From NCBI RefSeq assembly GCF_002119405.1, contig NZ_MTBG01000001.1, forward strand, positions 62,001-126,000: 64,000 nucleotides of DNA, read 5' to 3'. This document shows positions 7,874 through 17,330 of the stretch, in pieces. Within the stretch, counting starts at the first letter, position 1. Each line of letters begins with the position of its first letter. The stretch comes from Pseudoruegeria sp. SK021 (GTDB lineage Bacteria > Pseudomonadota > Alphaproteobacteria > Rhodobacterales > Rhodobacteraceae). The notes under the pieces are model-generated. The model was not told where the DNA came from, did no database searches, and was given only the letters and a program-made list of their open reading frames with translations. The translations under genes were made by a program, and so were the position numbers.

Positions 7874-8836
7874 ATGACCCACCCCGACCGCGTGCTCGAT
7901 CACGCGCGCATCCCCGAGCTTCGCAACCCCTATTTCGGCAAGGTTAGGGATTGCTATGACCTGCCCGAGCAGCGGCGCATTCTGATTGCCTCGGACCGGA
8001 TTTCCGCGTTTGACCGCATTCTTGCCGCCATCCCGTTCAAGGGTCAGGTCCTGACCCAAATGGCGCGCTTCTGGTTCGAGAACACCGGCGACATCTGTGC
8101 CAACCATGTTCTGGAATACCCCGATCCCAATGTAGTGATCGCCAAGAACCTGACGATCCTTCCGGTGGAGATCATTGTTCGCGGCTATCTGGCCGGCAGC
8201 ACCAGCACCTCGATCTTGCCCCGGTACAAGCGCGGCGAGCGGGTGATCTATGGTCATAGCTTTCCCGATGGTCTGCGGGATCACGCGCCGCTTCCGACCC
8301 CGATCATTACCCCCACGACCAAGGCCTTTGACGGCGAGCACGACGCGCCACTGACCGCGGATGACATCCTATCACAAGGCTTGTTGACCCAAGACCAATG
8401 GGACACGGTTTCGGCCACAGCCTTGGCGTTGTTTGCCCGGGGTCAAAAAATCGCCGCCGAACGCGGGTTGATCCTTGCCGATACCAAGTACGAATTTGGC
8501 ACCGATGCGGATGGTGCCATCATTTTGGCCGATGAAATCCATACCCCCGACAGTTCCCGGTTCTGGCTGGCCGATGGCTATGAGCGTGCCTTTGCGGACG
8601 GAACGCGGCCGCCGTCCTTTGACAAGGACATCATTCGCTCGTGGGTGGATGCCCGATGCGATCCCTATCACGATGACCTTCCCGTCATTCCGGAAGATCT
8701 GATCAACGCCACATCGCAAGTCTATATCGACGCATATGAAGCCATCACCGGCCAAGCGTTTGTGCCGGATATGTCTGGCGCGACACCTTTGGACCGGGTT
8801 CGGACCAATCTGGCCAGTTACTTTTCCGCCTCCTAG
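7874..8836 (+). CDS. purC: Phosphoribosylaminoimidazole-succinocarboxamide synthase
   Basis: A 320-residue SAICAR synthase. The N-terminus contains GKVRDCYDL and [12 protein letters not shown]; the signature [14 protein letters not shown] lies at about 97-110; LADTKYEFG and [12 protein letters not shown] follow. It condenses CAIR with aspartate using ATP, step 8 of purine synthesis. The length matches the longer alphaproteobacterial/yeast-like form, which has a C-terminal extension compared with the ~237-residue E. coli PurC; Rhodobacterales often carry a second, shorter purC elsewhere. It is divergent from hisF. AICAR produced by HisF feeds the same purine pathway, which may explain the proximity. 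Confidence 0.94.
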   Translation: MTHPDRVLDHARIPELRNPYFGKVRDCYDLPEQRRILIASDRISAFDRILAAIPFKGQVLTQMARFWFENTGDICANHVLEYPDPNVVIAKNLTILPVEIIVRGYLAGSTSTSILPRYKRGERVIYGHSFPDGLRDHAPLPTPIITPTTKAFDGEHDAPLTADDILSQGLLTQDQWDTVSATALALFARGQKIAAERGLILADTKYEFGTDADGAIILADEIHTPDSSRFWLADGYERAFADGTRPPSFDKDIIRSWVDARCDPYHDDLPVIPEDLINATSQVYIDAYEAITGQAFVPDMSGATPLDRVRTNLASYFSAS

Positions 8837-8848
8837 AGCACCGCATCG

Positions 8849-8894
8849 CCGCTGGAGCCAACGCACGCAGCCTTGCGTGCCGCGGCTCCGGCGG
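8849..8894. terminator. Nested long hairpin between purC and the asparaginase gene
   Basis: The outer stem CCGCTGGAGCC/GGCTCCGGCGG (one wobble) encloses a perfect inner stem GCACGCA/TGCGTGC with a 4-base loop. It lies in the 82-base gap between convergent genes, so it probably terminates both; no strong T-run is present. Confidence 0.6.
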
Positions 8895-8918
8895 CAATCG
8901 ACGGCCACCGCGCACCGG

Positions 8919-9869
8919 CTAGTCCAGCATCTCACCGCATTGATCGGTGCCAAGGTAGCCGCGCCGCGCCTCGAACTCATCGAACTGGCTCAGCGCGAAC
9001 TGCATTTTCACAAAAGCCATGTCTGCGGTCATCGCGCGCCCATCGATGACGCCGCCATCGCGCAGGATCTTGCCCGCGGCATAGGTTCCCAGTTTCATGC
9101 CGCCTTCGGGACATTGACTGACCGCGATTACGGGCACCTGCATCGCCCACGCCTTTGCCAAGACGGCCTGCATGGCGGGCGTATCCGGCGCGGTGCCAGA
9201 GCCGAAGCAGCGCAACACCACCCCGTCGCAGGTCGCCGCAGCATGAAGCGCCAGGTCCGCGCAAAACCCCGGCGTGACCGTCAAAACGCTGACCCGATGC
9301 GCTTGCACCTCGACCAAGCCGGGCTGTGCTGCCGTAATCATTGGGGGTACGGGGCTTGGGGTGGCCTCGAACGCTGCCCGCGCGTGTGAATGCGCTTTAC
9401 GCACCCGCCCACCATGCAGCAGGCGACCAGCAAATTGCACCCAGACCCCGGGCGGTGCCGTTGCCGCCGCCGCGAATGCGTCAATCAGATTGTGGCGGCC
9501 GTCACTGTCCGCGACGGTCAGCGGCAGCATGGACCCGGTCACGATCACCGGCATGGCCACACCCGGCAACGCCAGACAAAGCGCGGCAGCCGTAAAGGCA
9601 AGCGTATCGGTGCCGTGGGTCACGATGACGGCGTCATATGCGTCCCGAGCACCGTGGATCGCCTGCGCCACGCGGTGCCAATCCTGCGGCGTCGCCTGCG
9701 CGGAATCAATCAAGGGCTCCAGCCGGACGATATCCACCGACGTGCCGATATGCCCTGCGGCGATCAGCTCTGCCACGGCGTCCTCGACGATCCCGACCTG
9801 TGGCGCAAACCCATCTGCGGTGGCCTGCATCCCAATTGTGCCGCCAGTGTGAACCACCAAGATCGCCAT
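8919..9869 (-). CDS. Type I-like (cytoplasmic) L-asparaginase
   Basis: A 316-residue protein without signal peptide. Both catalytic motifs of the AnsA/AnsB family are present: TGGTIGM at 8-14 with nucleophile Thr11, and HGTDT at 85-89 with the Thr87-Asp88 pair. The C-terminal part has GVVLRCFGSGTAP and VIAVSQCPEGG. It hydrolyses asparagine to aspartate and ammonia. Absence of a signal peptide points to the cytoplasmic, nutritional type rather than the secreted high-affinity type. The ATG at 9869 has AGAAGG a few bases upstream; the longer frame to 10001 lacks protein character. It could also act on glutamine, since specificity cannot be read here. Confidence 0.9.
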   Translation of the reverse strand: MAILVVHTGGTIGMQATADGFAPQVGIVEDAVAELIAAGHIGTSVDIVRLEPLIDSAQATPQDWHRVAQAIHGARDAYDAVIVTHGTDTLAFTAAALCLALPGVAMPVIVTGSMLPLTVADSDGRHNLIDAFAAAATAPPGVWVQFAGRLLHGGRVRKAHSHARAAFEATPSPVPPMITAAQPGLVEVQAHRVSVLTVTPGFCADLALHAAATCDGVVLRCFGSGTAPDTPAMQAVLAKAWAMQVPVIAVSQCPEGGMKLGTYAAGKILRDGGVIDGRAMTADMAFVKMQFALSQFDEFEARRGYLGTDQCGEMLD

Positions 9870-9978
9870 AATTTTGCCTTCTAAAAGTGCTGCGGCGCGA
9901 CTAAAAAACGCCCGAAATGACATATGCCAAGGGCGCGCCCAGCACCGGATGGCCGTCAGACGCGCCCCCTCATCGCAA

Positions 9979-10010
9979 GGCAGGCGGACGGCTGATGCCA
10001 CCCGCCTGCC
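9979..10010 (-). terminator. Candidate hairpin downstream of gamma-glutamyltranspeptidase
   Basis: GGCAGGCGG (9979-9987) pairs with CCGCCTGCC (10002-10010) just after the ggt stop, read leftward. There is no clear T-run. Confidence 0.5.
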
Positions 10011-10018
10011 CGCTTGGT

Positions 10019-11746
10019 TCAGTAGCCGCGCGCGGCCGAGCTTGTTTGCCGGGTATCGGCACCGCCAAGCAGCAGTCCGCTGTCGGCTTCAACCACCACG
10101 GATTGCGCCGAGCCCATGGTCGACATCACCTCGACCACATGCCCCTTGGCCTCCAGTGCGGCGATGGTGTCCGGGCTGATGCCCTCTTCCACCCGCAGGA
10201 CCTCAGGCATCCACTGGTGATGGATACGCGGTGTCACGGTGGCCTCAGCGATGTTCATGCCATGATCAATCACATTCATGATGATCTGGATGACGGTCGT
10301 GATGATCCGCGACCCACCGGGGCTACCGGTAACCAAAAAGACCTCGCCATCTTTCATCACGAGGGTCGGGCTCATTGAGGACAAGGGCCGTTTGCCCGGC
10401 TCCACCGCGTTCGCATCGCCGCCAATCAGGCCATAGGCATTCATCACACCGGGCTTGGCGGCGAAATCATCCATCTCGTTGTTCATCAAGACGCCGGTGC
10501 CGTCCGCCACCATGCCCGACCCATAGGAGAAGTTGATCGTATAGGTGTTGGACACTGCGTTCCCGTCTTTGTCCACGATCGAGAAATGCGTCGTCTGATC
10601 GCTTTCATAAGGGGCCAGATCCGCCGGTTTGATCTGCTCCGACGGGGTCGCCCGGCTTAACGAGATGCCCTTGCGGATGTCCGCCGCATAGTCCTTGGAC
10701 ATCAGCTCTGCCTGCGGCACGTCGTAAAAATCCGGGTCACCCAGATATTCCGACCGGTCCGCATAGGCCCGCTTCATCGCCTCAGCCATCAGGTGGATGG
10801 TATCGGATGAGTTGGCGCCCAGAAAGCCAATTGGATATTCCTCTAACGTGTTGAGGATCTGAACAATGTGGATCCCACCCGAGGACGGTGGCGGCATCGA
10901 CACGATCTCATAGCCGCGATAGGTGCCACGGACGGGATCGCGGCTCAGCGCCTCGTAACCGGCCATATCGTCCATGGTGATGCGGCCACCAGAGGCTTGA
11001 ACCGCATCGACGATGCCTTGGGCCGTCTGGCCCTTATAGAACCCGACCGGACCCTCATCCGCGATCCGCTGCAGGGTGGCGGCAAGGTCGGATTGGATCA
11101 GCACATCGCCGGGCTCGTAAAACGCGCCGCCCTCTTTGAAAAAGATTGCTTCCGAGGCGGGCCATTTTTTCAGGCGCTTTTCGAGCCCTTTCAGGCTGTC
11201 GGCCAGATCGGCGGTCACGACGATGCCGTCGCGGGCCAGCCCGATGGCCGGTTGCAGAACCTCGGCAAGGGTCATGCTGCCGTATTGATCTAGAACCATC
11301 TGCATTCCGGCGACGGTGCCGGGCACGCCAGTTGCGAGGCCGGTAAAGCGGGACTTTTCGCTGTCGGCATCGCCCGCCTCATCGAGAAACATGTCGCGAT
11401 CCGCGCTCATCGGGGCCATTTCGCGGTAATCGATGGCCTTTGAGACGCCGGTCTCGGCATCGTGCACGATCATGAACCCGCCGCCACCAAGGTTGCCGGC
11501 CCGGGGCAAGGTCACCGCAAGGGCGAAGGCCACGGCAACGCCCGCATCCGCCGCATTGCCCCCCGCCTCTAAAATATCGCGCCCGATCGCGGCGGCCAGC
11601 TCTTCCTGAGCCACCACCATGCCGTTTGCCGCCCAAGCCGGATGGATGCGATCCATGCCGCTGTAGATCGCCGCCTCTTGCGAGACCCCGACCGCTGGGG
11701 CCAACGCCAACGCGCCACTGACCACTGCTGCAAATGTCCGTTTCAT
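10019..11746 (-). CDS. ggt: Gamma-glutamyltranspeptidase
   Basis: A 575-residue NTN-hydrolase precursor with a signal peptide (first ~22 residues, ending GVSQEA). The autocleavage site is DQTTHFSIVDKDGNAV: Thr385 becomes the N-terminal nucleophile of the small subunit after self-processing in the periplasm. Oxyanion-loop and substrate residues are visible (MNNEMDDFAAKPG, RPLSSMSPTLV, GSPGGSRI). The enzyme removes or transfers the gamma-glutamyl group of glutathione and related compounds. GGAGG lies 7 bases before the ATG at 11746. In this window it lies near the gamma-glutamylpolyamine genes and a ChaC-type cyclotransferase, though not in one operon with them. It is a single intact copy. Confidence 0.96.
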   Translation of the reverse strand: MKRTFAAVVSGALALAPAVGVSQEAAIYSGMDRIHPAWAANGMVVAQEELAAAIGRDILEAGGNAADAGVAVAFALAVTLPRAGNLGGGGFMIVHDAETGVSKAIDYREMAPMSADRDMFLDEAGDADSEKSRFTGLATGVPGTVAGMQMVLDQYGSMTLAEVLQPAIGLARDGIVVTADLADSLKGLEKRLKKWPASEAIFFKEGGAFYEPGDVLIQSDLAATLQRIADEGPVGFYKGQTAQGIVDAVQASGGRITMDDMAGYEALSRDPVRGTYRGYEIVSMPPPSSGGIHIVQILNTLEEYPIGFLGANSSDTIHLMAEAMKRAYADRSEYLGDPDFYDVPQAELMSKDYAADIRKGISLSRATPSEQIKPADLAPYESDQTTHFSIVDKDGNAVSNTYTINFSYGSGMVADGTGVLMNNEMDDFAAKPGVMNAYGLIGGDANAVEPGKRPLSSMSPTLVMKDGEVFLVTGSPGGSRIITTVIQIIMNVIDHGMNIAEATVTPRIHHQWMPEVLRVEEGISPDTIAALEAKGHVVEVMSTMGSAQSVVVEADSGLLLGGADTRQTSSAARGY

Positions 11747-11896
11747 CGACAATCCTCCTCTGGTTGCCCATTGCCCGGAAAGCCTAGCCAAGGTTCAGCG
11801 GTTCGACAACCGGCGCGACAGCCTGAACCGATCCTCAGATCCGCGCCGCCGCTCGGGATGGCCCCGCTGCGCGACCTGCGCGGCGACCACACTGCC

Positions 11897-12199
11897 CTAC
11901 ATTTGCTTCAGATAGGCCGCCGAGACATAGCCCTTGAGGTCCCGGGCCCGGTCTAGGGAAACCCGGCACCAGCGGGTTGCCCCTGTCCGTTCGCAGCTTT
12001 GGACCTGCAAAACGGTTCCGTTCGGAAGGCCGACGATCACGATATAGCCGACACCGGGCCCGGCCCGCATTTTCAGCATGTCATCCTCATCGACGCCAAC
12101 CACTTCAAAGCGGCCAAGCCCGCCTGCCGTGGCGGGTTCGGCGGCAGGCAATGCCGCGAAAAGCATGACCGCCAGCGCGGCAACGATGGGTTTGCGCAT
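11897..12199 (-). CDS. Secreted SH3-domain protein
   Basis: A 100-residue protein with a signal peptide (MRKPIVAALAVMLFAALPAAEPATA) followed by one bacterial SH3 domain containing the usual LKMRAGPGVGY motif, the GTVLQVQSC strand, a WCRV strand and the C-terminal KGYVSAAYL. Cys residues near 69 and 78 could form a disulfide. Such domains bind peptidoglycan or proteins in the periplasm; the specific role is unknown. A strong purine-rich ribosome site (GGAAGGGGAA) precedes the ATG. It stands alone between ggt and the MYG1-family gene, all on the same strand, with gaps too large to assume one operon. Confidence 0.85.
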   Translation of the reverse strand: MRKPIVAALAVMLFAALPAAEPATAGGLGRFEVVGVDEDDMLKMRAGPGVGYIVIVGLPNGTVLQVQSCERTGATRWCRVSLDRARDLKGYVSAAYLKQM

Positions 12200-12296
12200 C
12201 GTGTTTCCCCTTCCAAACGCCTCGCATCACAGCGTCGGTCTGACCTGACGAAGGGGGCGACCGGCCCAGCGGATCACCCGCCCCTTTCGATCCAGC

Positions 12297-13223
12297 TTAA
12301 GCGGCGGACAGCGCCTGCTCCACCGCAATATTGGCCATCGCAAGAATTGCTTCGCGGCTGCGTGCGGTGGCGATAAAGCGGCCAGTGTGGCAGAAAATGG
12401 CCCCGTCGACCCCAGAGGCTTGCTCAAGCGCGCTATCGGTCAATCCTGCCCAAGCAGCAGGCAGATCGGCACGCTGGGCAAACCCGTCATCCTTCAGCCG
12501 GATGCCCCCCAACGACCACTCGTCACCCCGAGGCGTCACCACGAACAGCAGATGATCGGCCCCGGCCTTGACCACAGCCGGGCGGAACGGCATCCCCATT
12601 GGCAATTCCAGCACCCGGCCCTCACCGGCGCGTTCGATCGCGGCCAAGACCATCGCTTCGGCCCGAAGCTTCGCAGCACTGCGCGCCACCCGCGCTTCAA
12701 CAAAGCTGCGCGCGATGCTGACTGCGGTGTGAAAGCCGCGCAATTCGGCCTCTGGATCGGCCTCATCAAAGACCGGTTTCAGCGTTTCGATCAAACCGGG
12801 CAGCGTCATTGCCGACAGCGGACCGGCCGAACCCGGCGACAGGGTTCCGGTATCGACCATATCCACCGGCACCACAAAAGCACCATCAAAACTGGCGTGA
12901 ACCGCTTCAAGATCGGCTTCAGGCACGCCGAGCAGGCCAAGATAGGCGCGTCCGAACTGCCGCCAAATCAGACCAAACGAACTGAACGCCTGACCGTCCT
13001 CGCGCACCGGTGCGCCGCGCTGGTGGTGATCAAAAATCCCCGCCTCGGGATCAAAGACACCGCCTACGTCATAGATGACGCGGTCCGGTCCGGGGGTGAT
13101 CCACTCGGGCTTGCGGCTGCGAACAATCTCGGCCTCAGGGTAAAGGCGGGTCAAAATGACAGAGGCAAGCACTTCGTCAGCATGAAAGCCGCCGGAATGA
13201 GTAACGAGGTAACGCAGGGACAT
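12297..13223 (-). CDS. MYG1 family protein (DHH-like metal-dependent phosphohydrolase/exonuclease)
   Basis: A 308-residue protein of the MYG1/UPF0160 family. The N-terminus THSGGFHADEV (His9, His14, Asp16) and the DHH motif at 65-67 form the metal site. Eukaryotic MYG1 is a 3'-5' RNA exonuclease in nucleus and mitochondria; bacterial members are uncharacterised, so an RNA-degrading role here is an inference. The start is uncertain: ATGs at 13232 and 13223 both lack a clear ribosome site, and I prefer 13223 because family members start directly before the HSGGFHADE strand. The frame extends to 13424 without protein character. It lies 182 bases after the decarboxylase gene on the same strand. 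Confidence 0.85.
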   Translation of the reverse strand: MSLRYLVTHSGGFHADEVLASVILTRLYPEAEIVRSRKPEWITPGPDRVIYDVGGVFDPEAGIFDHHQRGAPVREDGQAFSSFGLIWRQFGRAYLGLLGVPEADLEAVHASFDGAFVVPVDMVDTGTLSPGSAGPLSAMTLPGLIETLKPVFDEADPEAELRGFHTAVSIARSFVEARVARSAAKLRAEAMVLAAIERAGEGRVLELPMGMPFRPAVVKAGADHLLFVVTPRGDEWSLGGIRLKDDGFAQRADLPAAWAGLTDSALEQASGVDGAIFCHTGRFIATARSREAILAMANIAVEQALSAA

Positions 13224-13405
13224 GAGAGGCATCGCAGTTGTGAAAAGGTCGGTCCAGTTAGTCTGCACCGTCCGGGGGAACAAGCCGTCATCGCCCCCGC
13301 CCGGGGCAGGCCAAAGCCAGAGCGAACCGTTGCCCATCCGCAGGGTGCGGGGCCAACGCGGGATCGCCTCTGGCCCAGCGCGGGGATTGGATGACCCGCC
13401 GCCGT

Positions 13406-15700
13406 TTAGTCCTTTGCGACGCAATCCGCGAAATATTGCATCTGGCCCGTCTCATCCGGTTCTTGGACGAGGCCATGAATATCCGTCTCGAACCCCGGAC
13501 ATTTCAGGGCAAACGCCCGGTTGAATTTCAGGTACTCCACGATCTTCTTGTTGAACACCTCGCCCGGGATCAACAACGGAATGCCGGGCGGATACGGCGT
13601 AACAAGGCTGGTGGTGATCCGCCCTTCAAGGTCATCAATCGGCACCCGCTGTGTCGTCCGGGCCGCGATATGGGAAAACGCATCGCTGGGCTTCATCGCG
13701 GGCGTCAGATCGCTTAGGTACATCTCGGTCGACAGGATCGCCACATCATACTTTGCGTAGAGCGAATGAACATGCTGGCACAAATCCCGCAGGCCCATTT
13801 TCTCGTAATGCGGGTGCTTGGCGCAGAACTCGGGCATGCAGCGATACATGGGCTGGTTCTTGTCATAGTCGTCTTTGAATTGCTGCAATCCGGTTAGCAA
13901 CGAATTCCAGCGCCCTTTAGTGATACCAATCGTGAACATGACGAAGAAGCTGTAAAGCCCGGTCTTTTCGACAACGACGCCATGCTCGGCCAGATATTTG
14001 GTGACAATCGACGCGGGCACGCCGGTTTCCTCAAAGCGGCCCTTCAGGTTCAGACCGGGCGTGATCAACGTCGCCTTGATCGGGTCGAGCATGTTAAAGC
14101 CCGGGGCCATATCGCCGAACGCATGCCAAGATTCTTCGCCGTCGGACGCTTGCACGCCTTCGGTGTCGGTCTTTTTCAGAACCCAATTGCCGGGGTGGTC
14201 AATGCCCTCTTCATCCAGTTCCTCAGGACCCCAGACCTGGAACCACCAATCATCCGCGCCATATTCGTCGTCGACCTTGCGCATGGCACGGCGGAAATCC
14301 AACGACTCGAGGATGCTTTCTTCCACCAAGGCGCGCCCGCCCGGCGGCTCCATCATCGCGGCGGCCACATCGCAGCTGGCAATGATGCTATATTGCGGGC
14401 TGGTGCTGGAGTGCATCAGGTAGGCTTCGTTAAACAGATGCCGGTCCAGTTTGGTGGTCTGGCTGTCTTGCACCAGAACATGGCTGGCCTGACTGATCCC
14501 GGCCAGCAGCTTGTGGATGGATTGGGTGGCATAGGTGACGGAATGGGTCGGACGGGTGCGTTTCTGGCCCATGGAATGGAAATTGCCATAGAACGGGTGG
14601 AACGACGCATGAGGCAACCACGCCTCGTCGAAATGCAGGTTATCGACATATCCATCGAGCAGATCTTTGATCGTCTCGGTGTTGTAGAGCACCCCATCAT
14701 AGGTGGATTGGGTGAGGGTAATGATGCGAGGCTTGACCGTGTCGGCATCGACATGAGCCAAAAGCGGGTTGGCCCGAATCTTGTCCTTGATCGCATCGAT
14801 TTCAAATTCCGACTTCGGGATCGGGCCGATAATGCCGTAATGATTGCGCGTCGGCTTCATGAAGACCGGAATGGCCCCGGTCATAATGATGCTGTGCAAG
14901 ATCGATTTGTGACAGTTCCGGTCGACCACCACCACATCGCCCGGGGCGACGGTATGATGCCAAACCATCTTGTTCGAGGTGCTGGTGCCATTGGTGACGA
15001 AGAAACAGTGGTCGGCATTGAAAATCCGCGCCGCATTGCGTTCAGACGCCCCGATTGCGCCGTTGTGATCCAGCAGTTGGCCCAGTTCCTCGACCGAATT
15101 GCACACATCGGCGCGCAGCATGTTTTCGCCATAGAACTGGTGATACATCTGCCCAATCGGGCTTTTCAAAAATGCGACACCCCCGGAATGCCCCGGGCAA
15201 TGCCACGAATAGGACCCGTCTTCCGCGTAATCCAGCAGCGCCTTGAAGAACGGCGGCTGGATGCCTTCCAGATAGGCCTTGGCATCCCGAATAATGTGCT
15301 TGGCGACAAATTCGGGCGTGTCCTCGAACATGTGGATGAAGCCATGCAGTTCGCGCAGAATGTCGTTGGGCAGATGGCGGCTGGTTTTGGTTTCCCCGTA
15401 AATGTAAATCGGAACGTCTTCGTTCTTCCACCGGACTTCCTCGATGAAATTGCGCAGGTTCACCACTGCAGGGTCCAGATCCGGCCCGGGGGTGAATTCC
15501 TCGTCATCGATGGACAAGACGAAAGCACTGGCGCGCGATTGCTGCTGGGCAAACTTCGACAGGTCACCATAGCTGGTGGTGCCCAAAACCTCGAAGCCTT
15601 CGCTTTCGATGGCTTCGGCAACGGCGCGGATGCCAAGGCCGGACGAATTGTCCGAACGGAAATCCTCGTCAATGATGACGATCGGAAAGCGAAATTTCAT
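13406..15700 (-). CDS. Orn/Lys/Arg-type PLP-dependent amino acid decarboxylase
   Basis: A 764-residue fold-type I decarboxylase. A flavodoxin-like N-terminal wing spans ~1-140. The large PLP domain contains WHCPGHSGG (about 166-174), the FVTNGTSTSNK cofactor loop, HFDEAWLPHASFH and the PLP lysine at 397 in SIHKLLAG. The C-terminal Orn/Lys/Arg domain starts around residue 600. The size and layout match the inducible-type lysine, ornithine and arginine decarboxylases. The exact substrate cannot be told from sequence. Product would be cadaverine, putrescine or agmatine, which fits the divergent gamma-glutamylpolyamine genes next door. The start at 15700 was chosen because MKFRFPIVIIDEDF is the usual N-terminus. 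Confidence 0.9.
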   Translation of the reverse strand: MKFRFPIVIIDEDFRSDNSSGLGIRAVAEAIESEGFEVLGTTSYGDLSKFAQQQSRASAFVLSIDDEEFTPGPDLDPAVVNLRNFIEEVRWKNEDVPIYIYGETKTSRHLPNDILRELHGFIHMFEDTPEFVAKHIIRDAKAYLEGIQPPFFKALLDYAEDGSYSWHCPGHSGGVAFLKSPIGQMYHQFYGENMLRADVCNSVEELGQLLDHNGAIGASERNAARIFNADHCFFVTNGTSTSNKMVWHHTVAPGDVVVVDRNCHKSILHSIIMTGAIPVFMKPTRNHYGIIGPIPKSEFEIDAIKDKIRANPLLAHVDADTVKPRIITLTQSTYDGVLYNTETIKDLLDGYVDNLHFDEAWLPHASFHPFYGNFHSMGQKRTRPTHSVTYATQSIHKLLAGISQASHVLVQDSQTTKLDRHLFNEAYLMHSSTSPQYSIIASCDVAAAMMEPPGGRALVEESILESLDFRRAMRKVDDEYGADDWWFQVWGPEELDEEGIDHPGNWVLKKTDTEGVQASDGEESWHAFGDMAPGFNMLDPIKATLITPGLNLKGRFEETGVPASIVTKYLAEHGVVVEKTGLYSFFVMFTIGITKGRWNSLLTGLQQFKDDYDKNQPMYRCMPEFCAKHPHYEKMGLRDLCQHVHSLYAKYDVAILSTEMYLSDLTPAMKPSDAFSHIAARTTQRVPIDDLEGRITTSLVTPYPPGIPLLIPGEVFNKKIVEYLKFNRAFALKCPGFETDIHGLVQEPDETGQMQYFADCVAKD

Positions 15701-15746
15701 GGAACACTCCGACAGGGAAACATCGATCAACCTCCGACACACGAAA

Positions 15747-15762
15747 CCCCGACACGGCGGGG
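15747..15762 (-). promoter_or_regulatory. Small GC hairpin in the decarboxylase leader
   Basis: CCCCG and CGGGG pair around a 6-base loop about 50 bases upstream of the decarboxylase start. Read leftward the stem is followed by TTT. It could be a leader attenuator, but it is short and common by chance in GC-rich DNA. Confidence 0.2.
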
Positions 15763-15956
15763 CCGTCTTTCGTCTTCGAGAGTAAGAAAACAGACCGCCC
15801 GCCCTATTTCGGCATTGATGGCCGCGCCGTCAAGGTCCACTGCCACCCCGCAGCCGTCTGAACCCTGTTTCATTTTGCACAGGATCGGTTTACCTCAATT
15901 CCATTGACCGTCCGACGTCAGCCAGAATGCGCCGCAGACAGGCTGATCCGTGACCG

Positions 15957-17330
15957 GTGACCGAAAAGGATATCCCCGAAATGCCTGCGACCAATATCAG
16001 AAAATGGCTTCAGGAGCGCCCTGAAATCGAGACTGTTTTTGCCTGCGTCTGCGACCTGAACGGCGCGATGCGGGGCAAGCGCCTGCCAATCGAAAAGGCC
16101 AAAGAAATCATGGATGGCGGGCTGCGGATGCCGCTGTCGGTGCTGAGCTTGGATATTTGGGGCGAAGATATCGAAAACAACGAACTGGTGTTCGAAACCG
16201 GCGACGCGGACGGCATCTGCGAATTCACCGGGCGCCCTATCGTCATGGTCAATTGGACCAGTCGGCCCTCTGCGCTGGTGATGTTCTGGATGGACACCGA
16301 AGATGGTCAGCCCTTTCCCGGGGACCCGCGCCATGCGCTGTCCAATATCGTCGAACGCTACAAGGCGTTGGGCTTGACCCCGGTCGTGGCCACCGAGCTT
16401 GAGTTTTATCTCTGCGACCCCACCGACGCACAGCCGCAGCCCCCCTGCTCGCCGGTCACTGGCAAGCGGCTGGATTCTGACGGGGCGCTGTCATTGGATG
16501 AATTGCAACATTTCGATGCTTTCCTGAATGACGTCTACGATGCCTGTCAGGAACAAGGCATCCCGGCCGATGCGGCGATCTCGGAGAACGGCGCCGGGCA
16601 GTTTGAAATCAATATGGTGCATGTGGCGGACCCGTTGCAGGCCGCAGATGATGCGGTGTTGTTCAAACGCTTGGTTCACGGCATTGCGCGCAAACACGGC
16701 ATGGCCGCGACCTTTATGGCCAAGCCCTATGGCGATCGGTCGGGCAACGGCTTTCATGTGCATTTCAGCCTTGTGGACGAAAACGGCGTGAACCTGTTTG
16801 ACAATGGCGGCGACGAAGGCACCGAGTTGATGTTGAATGCGGTGGCCGGGTTGTTGGTCACGATGCAGGAAAATACCCTGACTTTTGCGCCGCACCAAAA
16901 CTCTTACCGGCGGCTGTTGCCCGGCGCTCATGCGCCCACCAGCGTGGCCTGGGGTTATGAAAACCGCACCGCCGCGATCCGCATCCCCGGCGGCAGTCAC
17001 AAGGCACGGCGGATCGAACACCGCGTGGCCGGGGGGGATGCAAACCCCTATCTGGTGCTCAGCAGCATTCTGGGCGGGGCGCTGGTCGGGATCGAAGGCA
17101 AGATGCAGCCCGCCGCGCCGATTGTCGGTGATGCCTATAGTCAAAAACTGGATCACCTGCCGCTGGACTGGGCCACCGCGATTCAGGCGTTTCGCCGCGG
17201 CCCCCATGTGCAGGACGTCTTTTCGAAACGGCTGCAAACCATGCTGGTCGAGTGCAAGATGCAAGAGCTGAAGCGGTTCTCACGCTACGTGACCGATTTT
17301 GAATATGACAGCTATCTGGAGTCGGTGTGA
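15957..17330 (+). CDS. Glutamine synthetase family protein, probable gamma-glutamylpolyamine synthetase
   Basis: A 457-residue protein with the GS beta-grasp and catalytic domains: metal-binding ATELEFYL, ENGAGQFEINM, ATP-site NGFHVHFSL, and PGAHAPTSVAWGYENRTAAIRIP carrying the substrate arginines. Its length and the divergent active-site loop fit the PuuA/GlnA3-like group, which ligates glutamate to putrescine or another amine, rather than true glutamine synthetase. The neighbouring FAD oxidase and amino-acid decarboxylase support a polyamine role. The start is either GTG at 15957 or ATG at 15981, which has AAGGA upstream; both keep the catalytic domains intact. Its stop overlaps the next ATG by one base. 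Confidence 0.88.
   Translation: MTEKDIPEMPATNIRKWLQERPEIETVFACVCDLNGAMRGKRLPIEKAKEIMDGGLRMPLSVLSLDIWGEDIENNELVFETGDADGICEFTGRPIVMVNWTSRPSALVMFWMDTEDGQPFPGDPRHALSNIVERYKALGLTPVVATELEFYLCDPTDAQPQPPCSPVTGKRLDSDGALSLDELQHFDAFLNDVYDACQEQGIPADAAISENGAGQFEINMVHVADPLQAADDAVLFKRLVHGIARKHGMAATFMAKPYGDRSGNGFHVHFSLVDENGVNLFDNGGDEGTELMLNAVAGLLVTMQENTLTFAPHQNSYRRLLPGAHAPTSVAWGYENRTAAIRIPGGSHKARRIEHRVAGGDANPYLVLSSILGGALVGIEGKMQPAAPIVGDAYSQKLDHLPLDWATAIQAFRRGPHVQDVFSKRLQTMLVECKMQELKRFSRYVTDFEYDSYLESV

Noticed and set aside
13982-15907. Long open frame (641 residues) antisense to the decarboxylase gene
   Set aside because: It mirrors the real gene on the other strand and has the His/Arg/Gln-rich composition typical of antisense shadows.
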